A stretch of DNA of 10,107 nt from UBA6244 sp041582875 (GCA_041582875.1 JBFHGX010000142.1:1-10107), one strand, 5' to 3'; positions 1 to 7,245 are shown, counted from the first letter of the stretch. Numbers and translations are program-made. The notes: generated by a model from the letters alone, not told the origin.

Positions 1-138
1 CGAATCTATGTCTATTAACACGTTAAAGATCTGCATTTTAATTGAAATAAACAAGAAATATCATCAAAGATTCGGGCAAGTTTTGAACAGGAAAAAGTTG
101 ATATCAGGGTGATTACGGGTTTTCTTGCAGAGACTAAT
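1..138 (+). pseudogene. possible frameshifted 5' remnant of the MORN-like/TonB_C gene
   Basis: Frame 1 is open from base 46 to 138 and reads NKQEISSKIRASF, then VDIRVITGFLAETN, before a TAA at 139-141. The downstream gene is in frame 2. Removing one T at 138/139 joins AETN directly to KDFYLGKKP, giving the kind of continuous N-terminal segment (a short strand, then KDFY...DYYITGE) that I recall preceding the repeats in homologous Bacteroidota proteins. Frame 1 also carries TGA at 43-45 and TAA at 16-18, and no signal peptide is visible. The family match is from memory, so this is an inference; a chance open frame is the alternative. Confidence 0.35.
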
Positions 139-955
139 TAAGGATTTCTATTTGGGCAAGAAGCCTTATTTGGTTACCGACTATTATATTACCGGCGAGA
201 AGCAAATGGAAGGGCAATTTTTAAATCCGGAAATGAATATTAAAACCGGATTGTTTACTTGGTATTACCGAAATGGCAATAAGAAAGAAGAGGCAAATTT
301 TAAGAACAGGGTATATTTTGGAGACTATCAGTCGTGGTATGAAAATGGTAACAAAAAACTTGTGGGTGAATATTTAAAAAACAAGCAATATGCCTATCAA
401 CCCGGTGAATTAAAGATTGACTCTTTTTGGGATTCAACAGGCGTGCAGTTGGTTAAAAATGGCAATGGAGCATATTATTCATGTAGCGATATGGCTGGTT
501 GTACAAGGGGAAATCTGTCTAAAGGGTTAAAAACCGGAATTTGGACCGGAAGGGATAAAATCACGCATTTGGATTTTGAAGAGGAATATAAAAAGGGAAG
601 ACTCCTTTGGGGTAAAAGTGTTGATTCATTGGGTAATCAATATACCTACGATATTGATTATTTATTACCGGATTTTAATTTTCAGGGAATGACTTTTCTT
701 GAATACATAAAAAACAACCTGCATTATCCTTCGATAGCTTATAAAAATGGTATTGAAGGAAGAATTTATATTGAATTCCTGATAGAAGAAAAGGGCAATT
801 TGGTTGATGCAAAGGTGATTCAAGGGTTGGGTTACGGATGCGATACTGAAGCGTTGCGAATTATGAATGCTTCACCAAAATGGATGCCCGGAGCAATACA
901 TGGGAAAACTGCCAAAATTAAAATGAGACAAGCGGTTAAATTCAGTTTACACTAG
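125..955 (+). CDS. MORN-like repeat protein with C-terminal TonB-like (energy transducer) domain, 5' end doubtful
   Basis: The visible 276 residues begin at a TTG codon just after a stop in the same frame (TGA 110-112), so no ATG start is available. The N-terminal half carries MORN-variant (antitoxin YwqK-like) repeats: DYYITGEKQMEG at residues 19-30, WYYRNGNKKEEANFK at 46-60 and WYENGNKKLVGEY at 71-83. A linker with FWDSTGVQLVKNGNG (101-115) follows. The last ~85 residues (about 190-275) resemble a TonB_C domain: a helix, YPSIAYKNGIEGRIYIEF, then DAKVIQGLGYGCDTEALR and the W-x-PG signature WMPG (253-256). Such proteins in Bacteroidota normally have a signal peptide and are thought to sit in the periplasm. 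None is visible here, which fits a truncated or frameshifted gene. The domain architecture is clear; the specific role is unknown. Confidence 0.7.
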   Translation: MQRLIKDFYLGKKPYLVTDYYITGEKQMEGQFLNPEMNIKTGLFTWYYRNGNKKEEANFKNRVYFGDYQSWYENGNKKLVGEYLKNKQYAYQPGELKIDSFWDSTGVQLVKNGNGAYYSCSDMAGCTRGNLSKGLKTGIWTGRDKITHLDFEEEYKKGRLLWGKSVDSLGNQYTYDIDYLLPDFNFQGMTFLEYIKNNLHYPSIAYKNGIEGRIYIEFLIEEKGNLVDAKVIQGLGYGCDTEALRIMNASPKWMPGAIHGKTAKIKMRQAVKFSLH

Positions 956-1026
956 TATTTAGGGAACAAAAAGAAGTCACTAATTCCTGTTTTGTCTAAA
1001 AAAATAAAATTTGAATCTATAGTGTA

Positions 1027-2760
1027 TCAATCCTTTTGATATTCCTGAATGGCTTCGCTTACATTAATAATGTAGTCGCCAATCCTTTCGTTGATGGAGA
1101 CCATGTCGATGTATAGGGTGCCCAATTTATGTCGGTATTTCTTTTCTTTGAGGTCATCCACATGCGTAAGCCTGAGCACATTGCGTTTTTCGTTGATTTG
1201 TTTTTCAGTTTCGTATGCTTTTTTAATGTCAACCAAATCGTATTCTTTGTCGATATTGATATTCATTTCAATAAATGCCTTTTTAACCAGATTGCACATT
1301 TGATTTGTGTTTTTTATTTGGTCAGCATTGAATCCTGTTTTGCTATGTTTTAGGTTATCAATAACCTTAGAAAGTTGAAAAATAGCGTCACCAACGCTTT
1401 CCATGTCATCCACAATTTTGAGCATGGCACGAATTTTTTTCGAACTTTCGAAACTGATTTCACCTTCAGAAACGCGTGTAAGGTAATTGGCAATTTCAAG
1501 TTCCAGATTATCGGTGATCTGTTCATATTTTTCAATCTTCGATAGAATCTTGTAGTATTTCTTGCCCTTATCGATTTCGAATAACATGAGGGAATAGGCA
1601 TACATCTTTTCGATGCGTTTACCAAAATTGGATATTTCTTTTCTGGCCTGAACAATGGCGAGCTCACTGGTGGAGAAAAAGCCCGAGTTAATATATTTTA
1701 GCCGGAATTCTTCATCATCTTCACCGCTATCAGGTACTAGTTTAGTGGCTACCTTGGCAATAAAGGGTGCAAATCCAATTAGAACCAACGTATTGATAAC
1801 ATTAAAACTGGTATGAAAAATAGCCAATGCTACCGGGTATTCATTTTGAACACTCTCAAAATCACTTCTAGAAAGGTGGGTATTTAAAATGGAAACCCCA
1901 TGGTATTGTTGCATAATCAGGTCGATTCCCATGAGAAAATACCTGAATACAATAGCCATCCACAACACACCAAACAGATTAAATATCATGTGGGCTCTTG
2001 CCGTTCTTTTGGCCGAAACATTGGCTACTACTGCCGCTATATTAGCAGTGATGGTTGTTCCGATATTTTCGCCAAGTACCATGGCCGCTGCCAGTTCAAA
2101 CGAAAGAATTCCATTGTAACACATTACCAACGTAAGCGCCATGGTAGCGCTAGATGATTGGATGACAATGGTTAACAGGGTTCCAACCGCGATGAATATT
2201 AAAACAGAACCAAAGCCTAAATCGGTGAAGGAAGATAAAAAATTCAGGGCTTCGGGATTGCTGTTGATGTCAGGTACTGATTCTTTTAGAAATTGTAAAC
2301 CAATGAACAAAATAGCAAATCCAATAATAAACTCTCCCCATGATTTTCGCGTGCTATTTTTTGAAAAGAACAACGGAAAACTTAGTCCGATAAGGGGTAA
2401 TGACAGAAAACTCAGACTCACCTTAAACCCTAATATTGCAATGATCCAGGCGGTTACGGTTGTTCCGATATTTGCTCCCATAATCACACCAATGGAAGCA
2501 ATGAGGCTAATGAGACCCGCATTTACAAAGCTGACAATCATCACGGTAGTTGCCGATGACGATTGGATGGTGGTGGTAACTAGCAATCCGGTAAAAACAC
2601 CTTTGATGCGACTACTGGTCATTGCGGCTAATATTTGTCTCATTTTGTTTCCGGCCACCCGTTGAAGAGCTTCACTCATCAATTTCATTCCGTAAAGAAA
2701 AAGCCCCAACGCACCTATTAAGGTGAGTATTTTGCCAATGTTCGTAAACAATTCTGCCAT
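1027..2760 (-). CDS. Na+/phosphate cotransporter-family protein (NptA/PNaS type) with C-terminal PhoU-like domain
   Basis: This 577-residue inner-membrane protein belongs to the Na/Pi cotransporter family. Residues 1-340 hold the hydrophobic transporter core with the family's inverted internal duplication. Each half has a QSSSAT motif (66-71 and 201-206) followed by a GANIGT/GENIGT loop (95-100 and 230-235). In the family these pairs form the substrate and sodium site. FHTSFNVINT (315-324) lies in the last core helices. From about residue 365 to the end the protein is charged and helical and resembles a PhoU domain, as in bacterial YjbB/NptA-type fusions. The expected role is sodium-coupled phosphate movement, possibly tuned by the PhoU-like tail; direction and substrate are not shown by sequence. 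It starts at an ATG. No pst, phoR or phoB gene is adjacent. Transcription reads away from the 336-base gap upstream. Confidence 0.9.
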   Translation of the reverse strand: MAELFTNIGKILTLIGALGLFLYGMKLMSEALQRVAGNKMRQILAAMTSSRIKGVFTGLLVTTTIQSSSATTVMIVSFVNAGLISLIASIGVIMGANIGTTVTAWIIAILGFKVSLSFLSLPLIGLSFPLFFSKNSTRKSWGEFIIGFAILFIGLQFLKESVPDINSNPEALNFLSSFTDLGFGSVLIFIAVGTLLTIVIQSSSATMALTLVMCYNGILSFELAAAMVLGENIGTTITANIAAVVANVSAKRTARAHMIFNLFGVLWMAIVFRYFLMGIDLIMQQYHGVSILNTHLSRSDFESVQNEYPVALAIFHTSFNVINTLVLIGFAPFIAKVATKLVPDSGEDDEEFRLKYINSGFFSTSELAIVQARKEISNFGKRIEKMYAYSLMLFEIDKGKKYYKILSKIEKYEQITDNLELEIANYLTRVSEGEISFESSKKIRAMLKIVDDMESVGDAIFQLSKVIDNLKHSKTGFNADQIKNTNQMCNLVKKAFIEMNINIDKEYDLVDIKKAYETEKQINEKRNVLRLTHVDDLKEKKYRHKLGTLYIDMVSINERIGDYIINVSEAIQEYQKD

Positions 2761-2967
2761 GATGATAAACCTATCTTTAAAAAGCCCAATATTAAGACAA
2801 TTCTTCCATTTCTCGGACTATAACGCTCTAAGACTGAAGTCTAACATTCAAGATGAATTCATCGGATATCTGAGGGTGTTAAACCTCATTAAATGAATGC
2901 AATAAACACGATATTTCCAATTGATTAGTGGCTAATTCGAAGTGTATATTTTCGCGTCAATTTGTAT

Positions 2968-2982
2968 TTAGAACCGTTCTAA
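2968..2982. promoter_or_regulatory. perfect 7-1-7 inverted repeat, possible operator
   Basis: TTAGAACCGTTCTAA is a perfect palindrome of two 7-base arms around a single central base. The 7-1-7 geometry and TTAGAA/TTCTAA ends resemble Fur/PerR-family boxes. It sits about 208 bases upstream of the Na/Pi gene start, with no closer gene, so the target is unclear. A T-run (2989-2995) follows on the plus strand, but it is too far from the arms to look like an ordinary terminator. The regulator assignment is an inference. Confidence 0.35.
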
Positions 2983-3039
2983 GTCCGATTTTTTTCGTAA
3001 TACTAGCTTGGAGGTAATGATTTTAGTAAAAACTCAATT

Positions 3040-3080
3040 ATTTCTGGAATAGTTGCTAACTCCAGAAGGATTCACCTTCG
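3040..3080 (-). terminator. possible paired hairpins after the DUF481 gene
   Basis: Read on the minus strand, just past the stop of the DUF481 gene, a GAAGG/CCTTC hairpin (3065-3079, 5-base loop) is followed by an imperfect CTGGA...TCCAG hairpin (about 3043-3064). A weak T-rich tail (GAGTTTTT) follows some bases later. The stems are short and the U-run is displaced, so this is a weak terminator call. Confidence 0.25.
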
Positions 3081-3096
3081 ATGTAAAATAACAAAC

Positions 3097-4143
3097 CTAC
3101 AACTCCCAGCCAAAACTGGTTTGTAGTACATAATCCGTGTTGGTTGCTCCTTCTGCCGGTTGATTGTCGTAGTTGAGTGTATATCCCAAACTCAAAAAGA
3201 AATCCATAGGAAGATCATACTTTAAATTCAGATTAAAGTCTGTTCTAAAGCGACCATTTTCGGTGATGCCCGGATATCCATACACACTCGACTGTAGCTC
3301 AAGATCGCCCATGTCAAAAATGTTGTACTGAAGCCCTACAAATCCTTCTAAACTGTTTTTGTCTGTAACTTCCGGATCTTCAAAGTTCTCGAAGTTCCAG
3401 GCTGCTCCAGCTGAAACCATCAAATACTGGGTTTGGTTATTGACCAGATACTTACCCAAACCTCCCTTGGTAATTGCTCTCAACGCTAACTTTTGCTCAG
3501 TACTTTGTAGCAGATCACTTTGGGCAGTGATGTATAAATTTTTCAGGATATAAAAATTGATACCTATTCCTCCTTCGGTTCGTCGGGTACTGGTTTTGAT
3601 AGTGTCATCCACAGTTTGAAAACTCCTGATAAAATTAAAGCTGGCATTGGCACTAAATTTACTCGACAGATAACTTGTGTTTAAGCGGCCATTAAACTGA
3701 CTGTTGTTATTTTCTTTGGTGAGTGTATATCCCACTGACATGAGTAAACTTAATCTGCTTAAAATTGCTTGCTTAATTTTTTTTAAGTAGACGATGTCAG
3801 TAGCCTTAACCATTAACTTATTACCCTGTTGATCGGTAATTAGAATTGTATCCCGGTGGTTGATATTCGAAAGTAGGTGACCATAGAACCTTTGGTTGTT
3901 GGTTAGCATTATCACAAACATTTTATTGCTGTGAAAGTAGTTAATTTTGCCCCAGTCAATTTTAAAATCACTGTCGCCATAGCTGGTTTTAAACTGCAAA
4001 ACACCTTGTTTTAACTCTTTTATTTCACCCACCAAGCAATTGCCATTGGACACGATCAGGGTATCGGTTTGCGAAAATAAGGTTAAAGAAGAGCTTACCA
4101 ATAGGAACAGCAAAAAAGCTGGTTGGAGATTACGGCTGATCAT
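3097..4143 (-). CDS. DUF481 outer-membrane beta-barrel protein
   Basis: The 348-residue product starts with a clear signal peptide (hydrophobic PAFLLFLLVSSSLTLFS, cleavage probably near FSQ-TD, residues 24-26). Residues about 26-125 form a small beta-rich globular part (TDTLIVSNGNCLVGEIKEL... and later GHLLSNINHRDTILI). From about residue 130 the sequence alternates polar and hydrophobic residues with repeated aromatic strand ends, such as MSVGYTL, TSYLSSKFSANASF, LSLGYTLNY and the terminal LQTSFGWEL. That pattern fits the DUF481 (YdiY-like) barrel, and the protein ends in a strand as outer-membrane proteins do. No function is established for the family. It is separated by 123 bases from the upstream ketoacyl synthase gene and has its own candidate promoter, so it is probably transcribed separately. 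Confidence 0.85.
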   Translation of the reverse strand: MISRNLQPAFLLFLLVSSSLTLFSQTDTLIVSNGNCLVGEIKELKQGVLQFKTSYGDSDFKIDWGKINYFHSNKMFVIMLTNNQRFYGHLLSNINHRDTILITDQQGNKLMVKATDIVYLKKIKQAILSRLSLLMSVGYTLTKENNNSQFNGRLNTSYLSSKFSANASFNFIRSFQTVDDTIKTSTRRTEGGIGINFYILKNLYITAQSDLLQSTEQKLALRAITKGGLGKYLVNNQTQYLMVSAGAAWNFENFEDPEVTDKNSLEGFVGLQYNIFDMGDLELQSSVYGYPGITENGRFRTDFNLNLKYDLPMDFFLSLGYTLNYDNQPAEGATNTDYVLQTSFGWEL

Positions 4144-4168
4144 GAATTAAAAAATTTGATTTGTTGAG

Positions 4169-4200
4169 CAAAAATAGGAAAAGAAGTTTTTGTGCCGAAA
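4169..4200 (-). promoter_or_regulatory. candidate Bacteroidota promoter for the DUF481 gene
   Basis: On the minus strand TATTTTTG (4169-4176) matches the -7 consensus TAnnTTTG exactly. A TTTC that only approximates the -33 TTTG lies 20 bases upstream (4197-4200). The predicted transcript start leaves about 20 untranslated bases before the ATG at 4143, which is a typical distance. Confidence 0.5.
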
Positions 4201-4266
4201 CCGGACTCTTTATCGTCTGTATGAGATTAAAAACCGAGAAAGACAAGTTGCTTATATTAACAATCT

Positions 4267-5343
4267 CTATTGCTTATATACAAAAGCATTAACGCTTAAT
4301 CCGGCACCTACAGAAGCAAACAAAAGTGTGTCGCCCTGATGAATCTCATGCTGGGGAAATTCTCCTTTTAAAATTTTATCGTACAAGGTTGGAATAGTGG
4401 CTACCGAACTATTTCCGAGCATATGTATGCTCATGGGCATGATACCTTCCGGAGCATCTTTTTGTTTGTACAGCCGATATAAACGCTTAACCATGGCCTC
4501 ATCCATTTTTTCGTTGGCCTGATGGATCAGTATTTTTTTTATTTCCGAAATATCAATACCTGCTTTTTCTAAGGCGAGTTTCATGGCTGCCGGAACTTTT
4601 GAGATACCGTATTCATAAATTTTGCGCCCTTGCATTTTAAGAAATATTGTATTTGAGTCGTTATCCGGCTTGTAGGAAGGACTCATGTACAAATAATTGT
4701 TTTCGTTTAAAGTATCTGTTTGCATTGAGGAGGACAAAAAACCTCTTTTTTCATTTTCTTCAACTGCTTCTACAATAGCTGCTCCGGCACCATCTGAATA
4801 AATCATCGAATCACGATCTACCGGGTCGATTACCCTGCTTAACGATTCGGCGCCAATGACCAAGAAACGTTTCCCCAATCCTGATTTAATAAAAGCATCA
4901 GCATGGATTATGCCTTGAACCCATCCGGGACAACCGAAAAGAATATCATAAGCAATACAGGAAGGGTTTTCTATTTTAAGCATACGTTTTACCCGTGAAG
5001 CTATGCTAGGGACAGCATCCGACTGGGTAGTTCCGTCTTTAATATCTCCAAAATTGTGAGCAACAATAATTTGGTCAAGGGTCTCCGCATTAATTCCTGC
5101 ATTTTCAATGGCCTTTTGAGCGGCTAAGAAAGCCATGTCGGAAGTAAGAAGCTCGGGAGTCACGTAGCGACGCTCTTTTATTCCGGTAATTTCATTAAAT
5201 TTACGGATGATATCTTCTCCGGAACTTTCTAGTCTTTTGTTGTTTTCGTCAAAAAATTCCTGTTCGACAAAATCTTCGTTTTTTACTATTTGTTTTGGAA
5301 CATAACTTCCCAGTCCGGTAATTAGTGTATTTATATAGGTCAT
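4267..5343 (-). CDS. beta-ketoacyl-ACP synthase III-like condensing enzyme (FabH/KAS III family)
   Basis: The 358-residue protein has the thiolase-fold KAS III layout. The start LITGLGSYVPKQIVKNEDF (residues 8-26) is typical of the family. The nucleophile lies in the GCPGW motif (C138). The catalytic His lies in ILIHQANEKM (H274) and the Asn in LGNSSVAT (N311), so the Cys-His-Asn triad is complete. GAESLSRVIDP and SDGAGAAIVEA are also typical. In the family this enzyme condenses an acyl-CoA starter with malonyl-ACP in the cytoplasm. At 358 residues it is somewhat longer than housekeeping FabH (about 320-330). Its motifs (GCPGW, HQANEKM, GNSSVAT) also differ from the usual ACSGF, PHQAN and GNTSAAS. 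No fabD, fabG, acpP, plsX or rpmF gene is nearby. It is more likely a specialised KAS III than the main FabH; the starter unit is unknown. Confidence 0.85.
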   Translation of the reverse strand: MTYINTLITGLGSYVPKQIVKNEDFVEQEFFDENNKRLESSGEDIIRKFNEITGIKERRYVTPELLTSDMAFLAAQKAIENAGINAETLDQIIVAHNFGDIKDGTTQSDAVPSIASRVKRMLKIENPSCIAYDILFGCPGWVQGIIHADAFIKSGLGKRFLVIGAESLSRVIDPVDRDSMIYSDGAGAAIVEAVEENEKRGFLSSSMQTDTLNENNYLYMSPSYKPDNDSNTIFLKMQGRKIYEYGISKVPAAMKLALEKAGIDISEIKKILIHQANEKMDEAMVKRLYRLYKQKDAPEGIMPMSIHMLGNSSVATIPTLYDKILKGEFPQHEIHQGDTLLFASVGAGLSVNAFVYKQ

Positions 5344-5630
5344 AGTCGATACAGTTGAAAAAGCTGGTAAAATTAGATATTATTTGCGAGCTTGGCTTAA
5401 AACAGCTGAAGAATAACCAATAATACTGCATTTTGGCTGTGTTCACTGACTCTGGCGCAATCGTTATATATAGATGTTTAAATATAAAGTTGATTATATT
5501 TTTTTTGTAATTGATGATTATTTTATTTGAAACTGCTGAAAAAGGTGTTTTATGATATTTCGCAAGTGAAAACCATTATGAAATCATTTCTGCCATAAAA
5601 CCCTATTTTTGCCGCTCTACTACTATAACT
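5344..5630. other. divergent intergenic region between the ketoacyl synthase and trhO
   Basis: These 287 bases separate two divergently transcribed genes and are very AT-rich, especially 5460-5540. The right end carries the trhO promoter box. For the leftward gene only an imperfect box is seen (TATTATTG on the minus strand, 5418-5425, one mismatch to TAnnTTTG) without a clear -33 element. I find no credible small ORF or RNA gene. Confidence 0.45.
5604..5611 (+). promoter_or_regulatory. candidate -7 promoter box for trhO
   Basis: TATTTTTG matches the Bacteroidota -7 consensus TAnnTTTG and ends 19 bases before the ATG at 5631. This implies a leader of roughly a dozen bases. No good -33 TTG/TTTG is seen at the usual distance, so the call rests on the -7 box and its position. 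Confidence 0.5.
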
Positions 5631-6653
5631 ATGACACCACTACATAACCGTTTAAATAAGGAACTCCTTAAGCAACGCTTGGTTGAAGAAACTTTTAAAA
5701 GAATCACCCTCTCTTTTTATCGCTATGTGATTGTGGATGAGCCACAAGCTTTTCGCGACGAACTTTATATCCGTTTGGATGAATTAAGCTGTCTGGGCAG
5801 AATTTATGTTGCACGCGAAGGAATCAATGCGCAAATGAGTGTTCCAGCGCATCATTTGGAGGCCTTTTTGCATGTGCTCGAAAGTAATCCTTATCTAAAA
5901 AAAATGCCCATCAAATATGCTGTGGAGGATGATGGTAAATCATTCTACAAGCTTATTGTGCGATTAAAAAACCGTATTCTTGCTGATGGCCTCGATGACA
6001 ATGCTTACGATGTAACCAATGTAGGCCAACATTTAACGGCAATGGAGTTTCATGAGTTGGCGGCCAAAGAAGAAACACTGGTCATCGATATGCGCAACCG
6101 GTATGAAAGCGAGATAGGTCATTTCGAAAATGCAGTTTGCCCCGAAGCAGATACTTTTCGTGAGGAGATACAGATGGTGACTGAGGAATTTAAAGATCAA
6201 AAAAGCCGTAAAATTCTTTTGTATTGTACAGGTGGAATTCGTTGTGAAAAAGCAAGTGCTTATTTCAAGCATATGGGTTTTAAAGATGTAAACCAACTGC
6301 ATGGTGGTGTGATTGAATATGCGCAACAAATTAAAAAGGCAGGACTGACTTCCCGATATATCGGCAAAAACTTTGTGTTCGATAACCGCATGTGCGAAAG
6401 CATTGACGATAGGATTGTTGGAAAATGCCACCAATGTGGGCAACCTGCCGATACCCATGTGAATTGTGCCAACGATGCCTGTCATTTGCTTTTTATTCAA
6501 TGTGCTTCGTGTGGCAAAAAACATGATCATTGTTGCAGTGTCTTATGTCAGGAATTTATTCAGCTTCCCACTGAAAACCAACATATCTTGCGCAAAGAAA
6601 GGGTGTTTAATGGGACTGATAATGGGTATAAAGGGCTGAGAGTGCGGCTGTAG
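5631..6653 (+). CDS. trhO: tRNA uridine(34) hydroxylase, rhodanese family (YceA/TrhO)
   Basis: The 340-residue protein matches TrhO, which uses O2 to hydroxylate C5 of the wobble uridine (U34), giving 5-hydroxyuridine in certain tRNAs. The N-terminal acylphosphatase-like domain (about 25-115) contains FYRYVIVDEPQAFR and GRIYVAREGINAQMS (56-70). The rhodanese domain (about 130-235) contains VIDMRNRYESEIGHFENA and the active-site loop YCTGGIRC. The catalytic Cys is C199, with C205 closing the loop, and LHGGVIEY follows. The C-terminal part has RMCESIDDRIVG and a Cys-rich segment (C266, C269, C279, C284, C291, C294, C301, C302, C306) that in the family looks metal-binding. The ATG start gives the usual N-terminus and sits close to a good -7 box. 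The length is normal for the Bacteroidota/enterobacterial YceA type. It appears monocistronic. Confidence 0.93.
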   Translation: MTPLHNRLNKELLKQRLVEETFKRITLSFYRYVIVDEPQAFRDELYIRLDELSCLGRIYVAREGINAQMSVPAHHLEAFLHVLESNPYLKKMPIKYAVEDDGKSFYKLIVRLKNRILADGLDDNAYDVTNVGQHLTAMEFHELAAKEETLVIDMRNRYESEIGHFENAVCPEADTFREEIQMVTEEFKDQKSRKILLYCTGGIRCEKASAYFKHMGFKDVNQLHGGVIEYAQQIKKAGLTSRYIGKNFVFDNRMCESIDDRIVGKCHQCGQPADTHVNCANDACHLLFIQCASCGKKHDHCCSVLCQEFIQLPTENQHILRKERVFNGTDNGYKGLRVRL

Positions 6654-6744
6654 GTGTGATTTATTTTTTTTGACAACAGCAAGACCCCTTACCTTCTTCT
6701 TTTCTTCACTCACCGAATTCCTTCCTCCATTCGCCTAAAACCGA

Positions 6745-6775
6745 TTTACACAGCGCCTTTTTCGTGGTAGTTTTG
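6745..6775 (+). promoter_or_regulatory. promoter of YIxDIPFxT gene, copy 1
   Basis: TAGTTTTG (6768-6775) matches TAnnTTTG, and TTTA (6745-6748) lies 19 bases upstream in the -33 position. Both elements and the 19-base spacing are kept in the second copy, which supports a functional promoter. The expected leader is about 30 bases. Confidence 0.65.
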
Positions 6776-6810
6776 CTTCAGAAACACAGAAACTATAAAA
6801 GTTAAACGTC

Positions 6811-7158
6811 ATGAAAATTTCACTAAAATATACCTTCGTAGCAGCATTAATCGCCTTCGCACTCAACGCCAATGCCTTTGCCAATACCAATACTCCTCCA
6901 TTTGTTACTCCCTTAACTGAAGAAGTTTATATTGACGACATCCCTTTTAGTACGGAGAATATCTTTGATAGCCTGTTAGATGCAACTCTGATTCAAGAGT
7001 TTGAACTGACAAATGAGGACTACATTCAGGATATTCCATTCGACACCAAAGTGGTAATTGATAATTCAAATGAAAACATCAGTTCAGATTTTGATTTGGA
7101 AGAAGAATCTTATATCAACGACATTCCCTTTTGTACCGAAGCCATCCTCAGACAATAA
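6811..7158 (+). CDS. small exported acidic protein with three YIxDIPFxT repeats, copy 1
   Basis: The 115-residue product starts with a signal peptide (MKISLKYTFVAALIAFALNANA, cleavage probably near residues 22-25), so it is likely periplasmic or exported. The mature part is strongly acidic and holds three copies of E-x-Y-I-x-D-I-P-F-x-T, with the Tyr at residues 40, 71 and 101 (spacing 31 and 30). Each is followed by a hydrophobic pair, as in ENIFDSLL, KVVIDNS and EAILRQ. The segments between are Asp/Glu/Asn-rich. The third repeat has Cys108 where the paralogue has Ser. I recall similar DDIPF motifs in small Bacteroidota proteins but know no function. It has its own promoter and terminator and is about 64% identical or more to the protein at 8358-8699. 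No enzyme motif is present. Confidence 0.8.
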   Translation: MKISLKYTFVAALIAFALNANAFANTNTPPFVTPLTEEVYIDDIPFSTENIFDSLLDATLIQEFELTNEDYIQDIPFDTKVVIDNSNENISSDFDLEEESYINDIPFCTEAILRQ

Positions 7159-7187
7159 ACAATTTTCTCAACATAGCTCCTAAAGCC

Positions 7188-7218
7188 AAAAAAGTCACCA
7201 TTGTAGGTGACTTTTTTT
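7188..7218 (+). terminator. intrinsic terminator after copy 1, symmetric
   Basis: GTCACC (7194-7199) pairs with GGTGAC (7206-7211) around a 6-base loop, followed by seven T (7212-7218). Six A (7188-7193) precede the stem, so the structure also reads as a terminator on the minus strand. It could therefore serve the convergent methyltransferase gene as well. Confidence 0.88.
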
Positions 7219-7228
7219 GTAATTCATC

Positions 7229-7245
7229 ATTGTATAAGATACAAT
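7229..7245. repeat. short inverted repeat between convergent genes
   Basis: ATTGTAT and ATACAAT flank a 3-base centre (AAG). The repeat lies between the terminator of copy 1 and the 3' end of the methyltransferase gene. It is AT-rich and has no T-run, so a terminator role is uncertain. Confidence 0.3.

Larger units (their letters stand above)
2761..3096. other. 336-base intergenic region with several inverted repeats
   Basis: The stretch lies between the 3' end of the DUF481 gene and the start of the Na/Pi gene, both on the minus strand. I find no convincing ORF; the longest are about 11 codons. It contains AGACTgaAGTCT (2831-2842), a perfect 7-1-7 palindrome (2968-2982), CTGGA...TCCAG (about 3043-3064) and GAAGGattcaCCTTC (3065-3079). 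The two near 3043-3079 lie just downstream of the DUF481 stop on the minus strand and could help end that transcript. I see no clear TAnnTTTG box for the Na/Pi gene. A weak plus-strand promoter-like pair (TTG 2921-2923, TATTTTCG 2947-2954) is probably chance. Confidence 0.5.
6711..7218 (+). repeat. direct repeat, copy 1 (promoter, small gene and terminator)
   Basis: This segment aligns with 8258-8761. From 6711 to the ATG at 6811 the alignment is gapless with an offset of 1547 bases. Bases 6757-6806 (50 bases, covering the -7 box and leader) are identical in both copies. The alignment then runs through the gene, which has one 2-codon difference, and into the terminator hairpin. The duplicated unit is therefore a complete transcription unit. 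Confidence 0.9.

Noticed and set aside
2141..2665. 174-codon plus-strand open frame
   Set aside because: It lies wholly antisense to the transporter core, whose motifs are clear. The translation shows no domain or signal and the open frame reflects the codon use of the real gene.
2947..2995. Plus-strand promoter followed by hairpin and T-run as a tiny RNA gene
   Set aside because: The -7 box has a mismatch, the -33 spacing is at the long limit and the T-run is 6 or more bases away from the palindrome, so the parts do not make a convincing unit.
1027..5343. Single operon of the three minus-strand genes
   Set aside because: Gaps are 123 and 336 bases, a good promoter box precedes the DUF481 gene, and the three functions do not form a pathway.
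5249..5446. 65-codon minus-strand open frame upstream of the ketoacyl synthase
   Set aside because: It overlaps the start of the synthase gene in another frame, has low-complexity composition and no family resemblance.
6033..6530. 165-codon minus-strand open frame
   Set aside because: It is antisense to trhO, covering the rhodanese and Cys-rich parts, and shows no recognisable protein features.
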